Shown here: in pieces, positions 24,124-36,072 of the stretch | Numbering within the stretch: position 1 is the first letter of the stretch | How the letters are laid out: every line of letters begins with the position of its first letter | Source of the DNA: Solen grandis | Lineage: Eukaryota; Mollusca; Bivalvia; Adapedonta; Solenidae | Direction: 5' to 3' | NCBI GenBank assembly: GCA_021229015.1 | Contig: CM037777.1 | Coordinates: forward strand, 68,982,840-69,046,839 | DNA: 64,000 nucleotides | Made by a program: the position numbers and the translations under genes | Notes under the pieces: model-generated | What the model was told of the DNA's origin: nothing | Seen by the model: only the letters and a program-made list of their open reading frames with translations | The model's database searches: none

Positions 24124-24513
24124 TAATTAATATATAATTTTAGGGGTAATTAATATATAATTTTAGGGGTAATAAATATATAATTTTAGGGGTAATTAAT
24201 ATATAATTTTAGGGGTAATAAATATATAATTTTAGGGGTAATAAATATATAATTTTAGGGGTAATAAATATATAATTTTAGGGGTAATAGATAAATAATT
24301 TTAGGGGTAATAAATATATAATTTTAGGGGTAATAAATATATAATTTTAGGGGTAATTAATATATAATTTTAAGGGTAATAAATATATAATTTTAGGGGT
24401 AATAAATAAACAATTTTAGGGGTAATTAATATATAATTTTAGGGGTAATAAATATATAATTTTAGGGGTAATAAATATATAATTTTAGGGGTAATTAATA
24501 TATAATTTTAGGG
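24124..24513. repeat. 23-bp minisatellite, about 17 copies
   Basis: Unit 'ttaatatataattttagggg' plus 'taa', alternating 'taattaat' and 'taataaat' versions, and very uniform. It ends in a G-run at 24510-24521. The TTTTAGGGG core is not the animal telomere unit. Confidence 0.9.
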
Positions 24514-24929
24514 GGGGAGGGGGTAGGGCCGACTCTAAGTTCGCAGAACTTGTGTTCCGACCACATTTCATTTAATATGTAATAGATCTAAGATATGTTT
24601 CAGTTAAGTAAAAATATACGGTCAAAATTCATGAAAAGATTATGAACTTTAGAAAAATGTTAACTGTTGCCGAATGAAGTGAATCTTCACAGAAGTGTAT
24701 TTATAATAGACACCAAAGGTTCGCCTACACCGGTTCGTTGATTACGATGTAAATTTTCTTAAAACCAAATAAAAGATACACAAACAAAAATATTTGAACT
24801 GGTAAGAGTATATGTGCTTAACTAAGACACATTTCTATGGAAACTCATATCATTCTAACATTCTGTTGAATGTGCATGCTCGTGCAATTATTAAATGAAT
24901 ATTATTCAACTTTCGTTTTCATTCTGACC
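24514..24929. other. No gene recognised
   Basis: AT-rich single-copy-looking sequence between two repeats. Confidence 0.4.
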
Positions 24930-25112
24930 CGCCCCTTAGGCGGTCCTACTAAAAAGCGCCATCCAGGATTATGCGCCATCCATGCGCCATCCATGCGCCA
25001 TCCAGGGTTCTATAGCGCCACCCGCTTTATTACTGGTCGTATAGGTACAAAATTTCACCAGTAGCTTTATAATAGCATTTTACATCATATGTGCAAATTT
25101 CATCATTATTGT
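24930..25112. repeat. Dispersed repeat with 'gcgccatcca' units, copy 1
   Basis: 'gcgccatcca' occurs four times at 24956-25005, followed by 'cgccacccgctttattactgg' and 'aatttcaccagtagctttat'. The same sequence runs in reverse at 29725-29885, so the two form an inverted pair about 4.7 kb apart. Confidence 0.75.
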
Positions 25113-25205
25113 TATTTTACGATGTGGATAAAAAGAACGTCAGAATTCTCCCTAACCCTTTACAAACTTAATTATTCTTATCATTACTAATTAAATAACG
25201 TTTTT

Positions 25206-26636
25206 AGCTCGACTATTCGAAGAATATGAGAGCTATTGTAGTCGTCCTGGCGTCGGCGTCGGTGTCGGCGTCGGCGTTGGCGTTGCAGCTTTTGGTTAAA
25301 GTTTTGCGTGCAAGTTACTATCAACCTTATATCTCAATAACCATTTATAGTATTGACTTGAAAGTTTATAAATATGATCAGGGGCATCAGACAACCAAGG
25401 TAGATAACTCTTGATGAATTTAATAAATTTGGCCCCTTTTTAACTTAGAAATTTTGGTTAAAAGTTTTGCTGCAAGTACTATCTGTTTATATCTCAATAA
25501 CCATTCATGGATTGATTGAAATTTTAAATATGTTCAGGGGCATCAGACAACCAAGGTAGATAACTCTTGATGGAATATATTACAAATTCTGGCCCCTTTT
25601 TAACTTAGAAATTTTGGTTAAAGTTTTGCATGCAAGATACTCTCATGCTTATATCTCAGTACCCAGGCATGGGATTGATTTGAAACATCTTTAATATGTT
25701 TAGGGGTATCATACTTTCATGGTAAATAACTCTTGATAGAATATGTTACAATTATTGCCCTTTTAACTTAAAATTTTGGTAAAGTTTTCATGCAAGGTAC
25801 TTTCATGCTTATATCTCAGTATCCAGGCATGGGATTGATTTGAAACATCTTTAATATGTTTAGGGGTATTATACTTTCATGGTAGATAACTCTTGATAGA
25901 ATATGTTACAAATTATTGCCCTTTTTAACTTACAAATGTTGGCTAAAGTTTTACATGCAAGGTACTTTCATGCTAATATCTCACCATTGATTTTAAACAT
26001 CTTTAATATGTTTAGGAGTATCATACTATCAAGGTAAATATCTTTTGATGGAATATATTACAAGTTATGGCCCCTTTTTTAACTTAGAAATTTTGGTCTA
26101 AGTTTTACATGCAACATACTTTCATGCTTATATCTCAGAGTCCAGGCATGGGATCGATTTGAAACATCTTTAATATGTTTAGGGGTATCATACTATAAAG
26201 GAAGATAACACTTGATGGAATATATTAAAAATTATGACCCCCTTAGAATTTTGCATTCAAGCTACTATCCAGTTTATATCTCAGAAATTGCTTTTGGAAT
26301 TGACTAGAAAGTTAAGGAGTGTTTTCAGGGGCATCAGAAAACTAAAGAGGATAACTTTTGGACTGAATTTTATGCAAATTATGGCCCTTTTCTAACTTGG
26401 ATTTTTGGTTAAAGTTTTGCATGCACAGTGTTATTGTGCTTATGTCTCAGTAACTAGGCATGGGATTGATTTTAGACATCATAAAAATATTAAGGGGTAT
26501 CAGACTATCAAGGTACATCATTTTTGACTATTATTATGTACAGGGTATGTGAAGGGCAAGAATTGTAATAGATTTCATTTGATTTACCAACAAGCATTTT
26601 GAATAGTCGAGCGTGCTGTCCTCTGACAGCTCTTGT
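25206..26636 (-). mobile_element. Non-autonomous element ending in 'agctcgactattc', copy 2
   Basis: Left end AGCTCGACTATTCGAAGAAT. Near the right end is the inverted sequence TTTTGAATAGTCGAGC, followed by 'ctgtcctctgacagctcttg'. Just inside the left end is a run of GGCGTC/GGTGTC hexamers (25248-25282). The body is seven to eight diverged units of about 160 bp built on 'ggttaaagttttgcatgcaa' and 'ggcccctttttaacttagaa'. It is inverted relative to 12505-13340. Open frames in it are not conserved among units. Confidence 0.8.
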
Positions 26637-28239
26637 TATATCTTATACTGGATCTGATATAGACATTAATGAATCAATATACATAAATATATATCTGTTA
26701 AAACTACTTGTATTAAATGAACAGGACGATGAAATGTGAACTTATACTCTCGTTTCATATGTCCATTTTGTATAAACTCATCTTTATAAGTGTATATTGT
26801 ATTGAGAGTGTGGCTAAAACCTGAAAAGAAAAAAAATCTGAAACTATCATTGTTTATTTTTCTGTTCTCTAAAGTGCCCATTATGGCCCCACTTCTGACC
26901 TGATTGGATATATAAATATGCCTTTGTTCTGTATGTATATTAGGGTATTAACTCAACAGCTGGTTGTTGGGCGGCAAACATGCAGGGACCAGACTATATA
27001 TCGGTTATTGCTATTGCCTTGTATTGACCGGTTGAGACTAGAAATGTATTTATAGATCAATACATAGAGACTACCTCTAACCAATACCTGGAAGGATAAA
27101 AATAATGTGTCTGCTTAAACATTTCACCGACATTATTTCAGTTATATTTTTTTGACATATAAAGTGTTTTCTCACTGCGATATCACGCCGAAGATACGTG
27201 ATATGATACCATACTACAAAATCACAAAGGAGACGGTTATGATAAGCTCTACAACTCGGCCACCTGGCCGGTTAAGAATAAAGTATTGCTGACAGTGTCA
27301 TCCTGTTGTTGAAATTCAAGCCAAAATGTGCATTCATGCTTGCACCATGATCAACTGAGCACGTACTTGTTTATGCATTCTGGATACACATTTCCATGAA
27401 CAAAAAAAGAAAACTTTGTTTTGTAAGCTTTTCTCGTAATTCATCGCATTAGGCGTGATTTTTTCCCATTTTGGTGTTATATTCATAAAAATGAATTCGG
27501 GTAAACGTTTCCCTGAATGTTGGTGTCACAGTTTATATATTTCATAAAATGCAACGTGACCTTCACATTTTAGAAGTATAGTTGCATTCCACATATCATA
27601 TTCTATAAGCATAACATTTCCTAGTATTGTTTAGGGAAGTACAATGTACTAGATAGTATCTCTGAAATATTTTCCTACAGGTTTGTGACAGGTTTCCTAT
27701 TTTTACAAAGTGCAATGTGTCCTTCACATTTGAGATGAATAATTACCTTATATAGATGAAGTAAATATTTACCTGGAATATATCAAACGAATTCACAAAT
27801 ATAAATTTTTTTTTTTTTTTTTGTTTTTACAAACCCCGCGTTGGTGAATTTTTGGAACGTCGTTTCTTTTTCAAAAACTTTTAACGACACTAATGCTTTA
27901 CACTATTTATCCATACATATTCTGAAAGAACATAGTTTCCAGTTTCCAAAAATAGTAGTTTTAAGAAAATCATTGGGTGGCTGTTTATATTAATTACATG
28001 AACTTATTAGTCTAAAGCAATGTTATATATAATCAACTTCATTTAAATATACGTGACAAATGTAACCTATTTGACAGTTTAGTTTAGGCTCAGTTCCAAA
28101 TTACGGCTCTGAAGTCTTTGGGTAGCAAGATATATTGAACAAGTGCATGTAATTTTTTAAAGAAAAATACTTTCGGTCAGAAAAAGTACTAATCTTGAAT
28201 GCCTATACGACGAATTAGGACGATATCGACGAAAATAAT
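26637..28239. other. No gene recognised
   Basis: AT-rich. A family B SINE remnant lies at about 27170-27262 ('gatatcacgccgaagatacgtgatatgatacc'). A poly-T run is near 27804-27821. Confidence 0.45.
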
Positions 28240-28880
28240 TAGACACTTTAAAATATTCGTATAATATATTATCAATGGAGGAGGCCTTATTGGAGCCGAG
28301 CTTTTTAAAAGCATTAACAATTTCTTCATCAGTGATTTGTCGGTCAAGTGACTCAAACGTTACATGTTCTGAACCAGAATTGTTATCTCTAACACAATCA
28401 GCTTATTTTCTATCTATGTCACCTCCCTCACTTGACATGAGTTTACTAAAATAATCTATACATTCGTCGTTGGGTATTGCATCTCCTACATTATTTTGTT
28501 TGGGTTGTCGGAATATTTTCCAGAATTCTTTTGGTGATTTTTTTCTAAGATCATTCATTTTTCTACTTCTTGTATAATTAAAAGCATTTTTTTTGATTTC
28601 CTGCATTAGTATTTGTAACCCTTTTTTGCCTGAATTAATATGACCTTATCGTTTTCTGACAGTGTAAAATTAAATTGTTCGACAGTATTTTTATGAATAT
28701 CATATTTCCGTTTGCATTCATCATCATACCATTCATTTTGAAATGATCATCAATGACACAGGTCTTTGGTTTACGCGTTGATTTTTCAAAGTATTTACGT
28801 CCATAGTAACATAGGAAATCTGTCAAGATAGAAGTAAGGCTGTCTACATTACCATCCGCGTTAATTTCCGAGTTCAAATT
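28240..28880 (-). mobile_element. Non-LTR retrotransposon fragment (endonuclease-RT linker)
   Basis: Minus-strand frames encode KSPKEFWKIFRQPKQNN, then IDYFSKL, then LDRQITDEEIVNAFKKL and NKASSIDNILYEYF. This is the linker and first RT block of a non-LTR element, where 'NKAxGxDxI' is the usual start of the RT domain. At least two frame changes and a stop at 28403 separate the pieces. It is related in layout to the fragment at 47759-48815. Both ends are truncated. Confidence 0.75.
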
Positions 28881-28899
28881 ATGTATTCAAGTGTGATAA

Positions 28900-29365
28900 T
28901 TATTTGATACATCAAACTAAAAAGTTTCACTGAAATTTAAATCCCACTGTCAGGACATGGAACTTTTAAAACAAATTTTGCATGTTACAGGGTAAAATAA
29001 ATGTGCAGCCTGACTCAGGCAAATTTCAATCTTGATATGACCAATAGAAACCCAGATGTCGCGGTGTTTCTATGGTAGCTTATATTCATACTTGAGTCTG
29101 ACCGCCGTGGTATAGGGTTGGATTTAAAAAAAAGTGCACTTAAGAATAAAATATTGAAATGACATTTACACACATTTTAGGATACAGTTTACTTTATGTT
29201 TTGGCAAATTTTCATATTGATATGACCAATAGAAACCCGGGTGGCGCGATGATACTGGAGTAGTAAAAACTCGGGTGGCGCGATGGTACTATAAAGTAGC
29301 GTATATTCCTATTTGAGTCTGACCGCCGTAGTATAGGTGGTGATTTTAAAAACAATTTAAATGAA
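28900..29365. repeat. Diverged tandem repeat, about 200-250 bp unit
   Basis: 'ttgatatgaccaatagaaaccc', then 'tcgcggtg' or 'ggcgcgatg', then 'agcttatattcatacttgag' and 'tctgaccgccgtggtatagg' occur in order near 29030-29120, and again near 29215-29338. Confidence 0.7.
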
Positions 29366-29560
29366 TTTAACACATATAATGTTATAGTTTCTTTTTTTTT
29401 TCTTTTTTCTTTTTTAAAATAAACCGGTATGCACTAACACACTAGATCCGGATTTGGTTTCCGCATAATAGCACCGTACCAAGCTTTACAGGTGCGAGAT
29501 CCGCAAGATCGTAGAAAACAGGAAAAAGGGTAATCTGCAATAAAAACATAAAATTTTCGA
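29366..29560. other. No gene recognised
   Basis: T-rich tract near 29390-29415, then short unique-looking sequence. Confidence 0.35.
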
Positions 29561-29885
29561 ACGAAATTTGCACAAATGTTGTAAAATGTTATTTTAAAGC
29601 AACTTGTGAAATTTCATACAAATACGACTTCAAATAACACGGGTGGCGTCTTCAAACCCCGGACGGCGTCAAGTCCCCCACCGGTGAGATCTTGAAGTGA
29701 GTTTTGAAAATGGATTTAAACATAAAAAAAAAGATATATCAATGAAATTTGCACATATGATGTAAAATGCTATTATAAAGCTACTGGTGAAATTTTATAC
29801 CTATACGACCAGTAATAAAGCGGGTGGCGCTATAGAACCCTGGATGGCGCATGGATGGCGCTTTTTAGTAGGACCCCCATTTAGG
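29561..29885. repeat. Dispersed repeat with 'gcgccatcca' units, copies 2 and 3
   Basis: Two tandem diverged copies. One begins near 29561 ('gaacgaaatttgcacaaatgttgtaaaatg'), the other near 29745 ('caatgaaatttgcacatatgatgtaaaatg'). The second is the reverse complement of 24930-25112, including 'ccagtaataaagcgggtggcgc'. Confidence 0.75.
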
Positions 29886-31660
29886 TGCGCCATTTTTATT
29901 TATTTCACACATTAATTTCATTGAAAGTAACAAAATTTTAGCCTACCTAAAATGTCTTCCAATGCATTTCGTAACTTTTAGGTCAGGGCTCTCGATCTCT
30001 ATTGTTTAGAACCTGTATAAGACACCCCCAGCCTAAAAGTATGTTTTTCCCCCATTTCCAAGCAAAATTCCCCCCAACATAAAAAAAAAAAAAATAACAG
30101 CTCACATAAATAACAAAAATGGTCAAGTTGTAGATTGATGTACTGTTTAACATATGATTTCAATTTTAGTTTACCCAACAAAGCTACTAGACAGGAACTA
30201 CGTTGTACATTTTTACTAATATAATTATTGCAGTATGTGCAGCAAGAATTCCCCCCAACAGGAGAAAATGACGCAAAAATCCCCATCCTGAAGGTAGAGG
30301 CACTTTTCCCCTGAAACAGAGAGAGAGCCCTGTTGGTATAGAGTGAAAGTTGATTTAGGCTTGACTAAAGGGCTTGTGACGTTACCAAAATTCTTGACGA
30401 AAATCAAACTGTAAATAAGATAAATTAATATCATCATGGAAAATCAATAATATTTTCATAATTTGCATCAGTGACATAACTTTACATGTCAGGTTGCTAG
30501 AATGTTTGTGACGGTTGCAAAAAAATATCGATGTACATGTATTTTAATAGAAAATTAAATGTTTCAAGGTCAATCTTACTGATAATATTCACACTGAAAA
30601 ATCCCTCTACCCCGCACCCCGAACAAAGATACGTGAAAATTTCACCCTGTCAAAGCCCCGTCCCCAGTCCCATGAAGTGAGAGAGGGCCATGGAGGCTGT
30701 TAAATGCTTTTCTTGTTATATTAACTTTCATATCTAGCAGCAGCAGATTATCAGCTTTACATAAGCAAGTCCATTTAAATTAGTATGAAGAACGACGCTA
30801 CTATCCAGCGTAAAACAGTAGAGTGAACTAAAGCATTGTAACCGGACACCCTGCCATAAACAGATACCTAGTGACAGGTAATGGGAGAGCCTATCAGCAG
30901 ACCTGTATATCTACACTCCTGCTAATGTATAAAATTCAGGTCATGACCCCAAGGTTGGATATGAAAGGCACGTAATGAATGAATGAAATTATGAATGAAG
31001 GTATCTTTCTCATCAATTTCCAGTGTATCCCCGGATAAATTATTGTCATTGTCATAAAAAACTGCCAATGTCATCAGGAGGTCCAAAATTGTTATATCAA
31101 CATAGGTGAGCAAGGAAACACACATTTTAGAAATGTTGAGCAAACAAAACACATTTTAAAAATTCATGGTAATGTTAATTTTACATCAATGCATACTTTG
31201 TTGGTGTGTTTACATCATCTAATCAAATCACTCTGACATCAGAAAATCAATTATTAGAACTGGAGGTTGGAAAGTTTGCAGATTTGATAAATGTAGTTGT
31301 ACAGACATGATATTTTGAATTATTTCTGTGTGAAAGATATGTTTTGATAATGATTCATTATAATACATACATGTGTTAATTGAATATCAGACTGATCGAA
31401 CATTTATGCATAGAAGTTTATAGGAATATATACTTGTGCACAGTTACAACCTTCTTAATCAAGCTTTGCTTGATTCTGTTCCTTACCATAACAATCTATG
31501 TATTACATCTTTGAAAGTAACACGAAATTTCCGGAATCACAAAGCTGGTCGTGCAACATCGCATATATGTACACAACGATGAGGTAACAATGAGGTAACT
31601 GTCCATATTCATAGTTACGGCTCGGAAATGTTCGAACTGGTGAACGTTAAGTTTCAAAAG
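29886..31660. other. No gene recognised
   Basis: AT-rich with scattered small repeat pieces, for example the C-run 'caaaattccccccaacat' near 30063 and its relative near 30249. I see no exon-like segment. Confidence 0.45.
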
Positions 31661-32084
31661 TGTCATAGGGTCAGAAATTATTGTAGATTATGAATTTGTA
31701 GTTATTGTAGTTAATTTAGTATATGTATAGTTTAGCAAAGTAATGTTTTCGTAATCTCAGTACTTTGGTTTCAGACGCTTACATATAGACTGACTGACCA
31801 ATCACTGACCGGCATTTTATTTAAAACACAAGTGCAACTCGCCATTTTGAACGTTATACGAAAGTGAACAATAAATGTTTTAAGTCTTTCTTATAAGTAT
31901 ATCTGTCTTCATTGTTTCACCCTTTGAGCCCGTCGACAATGAGTGATTAGTCAGTCTACATGTAAGCGTCCGAAATCAAAGTACTGAAGATAACGAAAAC
32001 ATTACTTTGCTAAACTATACATATACTTAATAAACTACAATAACTACAAACTAATACTCTACAATAATTTCTGACCCTATGACA
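31661..32084. mobile_element. Foldback element, arms about 145 bp
   Basis: Left arm starts TGTCATAGGGTCAGAAATTA at 31661 and runs to about 31806. The right arm, about 31940-32084, is its reverse complement with a few changes and small indels, ending 'taatttctgaccctatgaca'. The roughly 130-base middle is unrelated. No coding capacity. Confidence 0.85.
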
Positions 32085-32337
32085 TAAGGTCTGTTTAAGG
32101 TCATCCATCCATCATTTAATTATAATTATAGTCCTTCCATTTCTTAAAAAGAGTGTAGATGCGAGTATCCAACGATTTGGGATTTATAGGCTCTTGTGGT
32201 CCCAGTCTTCAAAGGCCTTCATTCACAATACAATTCACACTATCACTTGATGGACCATGATCACGATTTTATGATGGATGGATGAATGAACCTCGGTTAT
32301 ATCAATGTTGAAGTTGTGTGTGTATGTTATGTTTTAG

Positions 32338-32423
32338 TTGTCAGAAAGTCTTGATACTGCCATTCAGAACAAGATGGTGGAGGCCATCCACCACATGATG
32401 GTCATGAATGGCCAGAACCTCAA
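32338..32423 (+). CDS. Unrecognised gene, exon n-3
   Basis: A pyrimidine-poor but valid acceptor (TTATGTTTTAG) precedes LSESLDTAIQNKMVEAIHHM followed by MVMNGQNLK, with a GTGAGT donor. The length of 86 nt leaves two bases (AA), completed by the next exon to AAG (Lys). This is the first exon I can support in a chain of four that stays in frame to a stop at 35273. Residues suggest an amphipathic helix. I do not recognise the protein family. Its 5' part should lie further left; no start codon was identified. Confidence 0.65.
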
Positions 32424-32639
32424 GTGAGTAATGTTTGTTGTTATTCTGATCTATATTGTACAGCGGTATAAGGAAGGGGTTATTCTATTTCTATTGTTGT
32501 TCTTAAAAATGTAATAAATGGAGTAGAAAACTCTCGTTGTAATTCAGCTATTCTATTACTCCTCTCCCCGTGTTGAAATCAATGTGATTGCATGTGATTG
32601 ATTTCAAAATATGGTCACGTGATATTTGTTCCACCCCAG

Positions 32640-32715
32640 GGCCGAGGTCGAGGAGAAACTTGCCCGCCAGCAGTACACGTCCACGTGCCGCAGTTATCTG
32701 TTCCAGTGTCCCGCC
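32640..32715 (+). CDS. Unrecognised gene, exon n-2
   Basis: Acceptor CCACCCCAG, donor GTGAGT. It encodes AEVEEKLARQQYTSTCRSYL then FQCPA. Phases match both neighbours (one base completes the Lys codon, and the end is phase 0). The intron that follows contains a complete SINE (32765-33060). Confidence 0.65.
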
Positions 32716-32764
32716 GTGAGTGTTCCATCTTATACACTGAACAGTTTATATAATTTTGCAAGCT

Positions 32765-33060
32765 TTTGTTTGTTTGTTTGTTGAGTTTAACGTCCCATCG
32801 ACAGTATTTCAGTCATTTGGAAACGATGATTACTTGAGACAGGTATAGTGCTGCAGTATCACGCCGTAGACATGTGGCATGATACCACACCCAGTCACAT
32901 TATCCTGACACCGGGCCAGTCAGTCTTGGAACTACCCTTACATGCTAAGCGCCAATCAAGGGAGCTATACCAGTACCATTTTTTACGACTCTGGTATGTT
33001 TGGCCGGGGATCGAACCCACGACCTCGATCCCGCTCCCGAGGCGGACGCTCTAACCATGC
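32765..33060 (-). mobile_element. SINE (family B), nearly full length
   Basis: Minus-strand head 'tggttagagcgtccgcctcg' and 'gtgggttcgatccccggcc' (B-box-like GGTTCGATCCC), then the shared body, ending 'ccaaatgactgaaatactgt' with a (caaa)n tail. It lies within an intron of the unrecognised gene, antisense to it. Confidence 0.85.
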
Positions 33061-33518
33061 AAATTTTTGACAAAGCAAATAATCAAAAATCTTTCGTTAA
33101 TGTGTCAGTTGAAATGAAACATTTTGATCTATAGGTTAGGACTATCCCAAAATTCGAAAGTCACATTTACCGTAAAGCCACATTCTAAAGGCAAGTGCGG
33201 CATTGCTGAATCGTATATTTGAGAGATAATATTTCCTTAACTGTTAAAGTATGTTTATAATTGGTTTAAAATTCGGTTGTATCAAAATAAATAAATGTGC
33301 AATATAGAAAAACGTTGCTGCTTTGTCAGAAATTTTCAAATTCTAAGTGACCAATCCGAAAAGTTGTTAAGTGTATATCTCTATTTACATCACAGTATTT
33401 ACTATTGGGTTTGGTGCCGACCCTACTCGGGGTTGGTCATGTTCATAAAGGTACTCTGGTCATTTCGCGTTTAAATTTTTGTTTGGTTGCGTATTGTCTT
33501 GTGCGGAATTTGCATGTA
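33061..33518. other. Intron, no feature
   Basis: AT-rich intronic sequence of the unrecognised gene. Confidence 0.4.
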
Positions 33519-33655
33519 CAGCTGGACCTCTATTAGCGGTCAATTTTATAAAGAGGTCAACCTGTATTTAGCGGTCAGTAATTTGAAACTTATTTTTAAT
33601 ATGTTGATTAACTTGATTCAGCGGTCACCTCTTTAAAACGGACACTTTATATGGT
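33519..33655. mobile_element. pogo-like MITE remnant ('agcggtca' family)
   Basis: Starts TA|CAGCTGGACCTCTATTAGCG, then repeats 'agcggtca' several times with 'aagaggtcaacctg' between. It resembles the complete element at 44805-44981 but has no clear right terminus. Confidence 0.6.
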
Positions 33656-33736
33656 TTTATTGACTGAGATATACACGTGCTCTGTTTAAAAAGAGTTTAC
33701 AACATATACTAAATAAACGAGGATGTCTTTTTTCAG

Positions 33737-33815
33737 AGTGTGCAGTGCAAGCCCACCAATATAATCACACCGGCTGATGTTGACATCAAGCTTCACAAAA
33801 ACGACATAAAGAAAA
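33737..33815 (+). CDS. Unrecognised gene, exon n-1
   Basis: Acceptor CTTTTTTCAG, donor GTAAAT. It encodes SVQCKPTNIITPADVDIKLH then KNDIKK, and ends with one base (A), completed to AAA (Lys) by the last exon. Base composition is more GC-rich than the flanking introns. Confidence 0.65.
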
Positions 33816-35142
33816 GTAAATATTCGATTTTTTTCCCAGTTTATACATTTTATTTTCATAAATAAATATACACAAAACGCAAAAAAATATTACTGATATT
33901 TTTTTTATATAAATCCTACATTTTTCATTTTTGAAACTCAAACCGAAAAGCTAATTATTCGTACCATTTTTATCAAAATTATTAAAAGGCATTATAAAGC
34001 AAAAATTCACTCCATTAGTTATTTAATTGAAAATGGTCCTTTGTCCATACATATATACCCTGCTGATACACTCGTATTAACTCTCTATTAAAGAGTGTTT
34101 ATTGGTGGAGTCACTAGATTAACACAAATATTAGTACCAGTCAATTATTTTAAATAATACATTTTGGTAAAAATAAAAATAATGACGAATTAAAAGATAA
34201 ACATTGAAATGTTTATCTGAACAGAAGAACGGCTGAAAATACTTAACTCTTCCTCTTCCTCAATGCTACAAGATATGTAATTCCTAATTCCCATCAAATT
34301 CAAGAATAATTACTTTAATTTTAAATATTTTTTATTTGTGTATATCTGAGTTGGAGCAAAGGTACCTGGTATGTTGCTGCCCATTAAAAAAAAAACAATG
34401 ACCATATAAATAATAAGAAGGTAGGTAACTTTTCAATTGCCGTATCTCCTGTGAAATTTGTTGGCTTTTCATGAAATTGATCTTATTTTGCGTGGAAGGG
34501 ATGAATAAAGACAATCAGGTACAAAAAAAAACAACACCTCCTTGTCAAAGGAATCACGCTACAACAGTTCACGAAGTCGAAAACTTGTTTGGTCGGAAGA
34601 GATCTGACCGACGGAATCTCGCCAATCTCTCCCGTGTAAAACTGAAGAAAAACTAAAACTACAATATCAGCATTGAATTGTATGGACAGATGCTGATAAA
34701 AGAAACAAACAAATAAACCAAAAAATGAATACATGTTATTTCATTTTCATCTTATTCAGACTTTTTTCTGCCTTTTTTAAAAATTCATCCGACCGACCTT
34801 GACCGTGATCAGCACGTTTAAACTGCTGATTCTCTACAGTTTCTATCGAGCGTCTCGGTGACATAGCTGGTGTAGTTTTGTTTTCGATTTAGTCACAAAA
34901 TCTTCTCTAAACAATGGATTTCAAGTCAGTACAAATATTCATTTCAGGTATATTTTTTCTTAAATCAGTATATGTCCATACAATTCAATACCTTTGAGTT
35001 TGAGGATGATTAATTCTCTCAAATTGATTCTTCTTCTTTGGGGGTGGGGATTTCGTAATCGCAGGAAAAAATATCAGATTGAGTTTTAGATAAATATCAA
35101 ATACAATAATTGGTATATTCAATGTAATGTTATTTTCGACAG
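33816..35142. other. Intron of the unrecognised gene
   Basis: AT-rich. The segment 34535-34735 ('ttggtcggaagagatctgac', 'attgaattgtatggacagatgctgat') is a diverged copy of one at 39570-39690, so a mobile-element remnant sits in this intron. Confidence 0.5.
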
Positions 35143-35273
35143 AATCTTTCCAGCCGTTAGTGGCACCAAAGGTTGTCAGGAAGTGGGGAATGACATCAGA
35201 GAGGTCGGAGATCAACCGGAAGTTTGAGAGAATGCCTTGGGATATGGACTATACGACTCCTAGGACAGACTAG
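35143..35273 (+). CDS. Unrecognised gene, last exon
   Basis: Acceptor TATTTTCGACAG. Codons read SFQPLVAPKVVRKWGMTSER, then SEINRKFERMPWDMDYTTPR, then TD and TAG at 35271-35273. The four exons together give about 123 residues of C-terminal sequence rich in Lys/Arg and Met/Trp, with no membrane segment and no signature I can name. The short exons, uninterrupted phase agreement and higher GC argue for a real gene. A small ciliary or cytoskeletal protein would fit the composition, but that is speculation. Confidence 0.7.
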
Positions 35274-35524
35274 CTGACACATGACCCTGGGCTCTGTTTA
35301 CCCATGGCTTTGCATTAGGACTGGGAATCAGGCCACCATATCTGCAATTATCCCATTTGTCTTTGAGAGATTGGAACCTACCAGGCAATTCACGGTATAA
35401 GTGGAAGACATGATAATTGAACCAGTCGCATTATGACTCATCCATACACTTGCAAAATTAAATGCTTACCGTTGCTGTGACAATAATTCAGTCATAAAGT
35501 AACGCCCACTATTGAGACCGGTCA
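35274..35524. other. Downstream flank of the unrecognised gene
   Basis: Probable 3'UTR and flank. No AATAAA within the first 250 bases that I can point to. Confidence 0.35.
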
Positions 35525-35760
35525 CATTTGCCGGGTGGTTAGAGCGTGCGTTCGATCCCCGGCCGTGACATACCAAAGTGGTAAAAATGGTACTTTTATA
35601 GCCTCCTTGCTTGCCGCTCAGACTATGAGGGTAGTTCAAGGTCTTGCTGACCTGGTGTCAGGATAATGTGACCGGGTGTGGTATCATGTCACAAGAAGGC
35701 AGCGTCTCTAAGTGATTGAAATACTGTAGGTGCGACTTTAAATTCAATAAATAAACAAAT
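35525..35760 (+). mobile_element. SINE (family B), plus orientation
   Basis: Head 'gggtggttagagcgtgcg...ttcgatccccggccgtgac' (shortened by a deletion), body 'gtgtcaggataatgtgaccg', and end 'tgattgaaatactgtagg' with an A-rich (aaataaacaaat) tail. Confidence 0.8.
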
Positions 35761-36025
35761 ATTATAACAAATGAAGGATGACCCCGGGTACACAGATAAC
35801 AGGTAGAACGTGAGTCATCTTGGAGGCTTCTTCACATTGAAAATTCAAGTGACTTTGCCGGGACTTGAACACTCGGTGATTAAACCTTTTCAAATTTATC
35901 GGAATCTAGTTCGAGTAATTTGACATATTAAGTTTTTTTTCTAGTACATTTTGCCGGTGAATAAACCAAAATGATTCCTCTTTCTATAGATTACTTTGTT
36001 TTTCTATGTTACTTTCATTTATAAG

Positions 36026-36072
<47 letters not shown>

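Noticed and set aside
24124..24513. Possible interstitial telomere repeat
   Set aside because: The unit is 23 bp with TTTTAGGGG, not TTAGGG in tandem.
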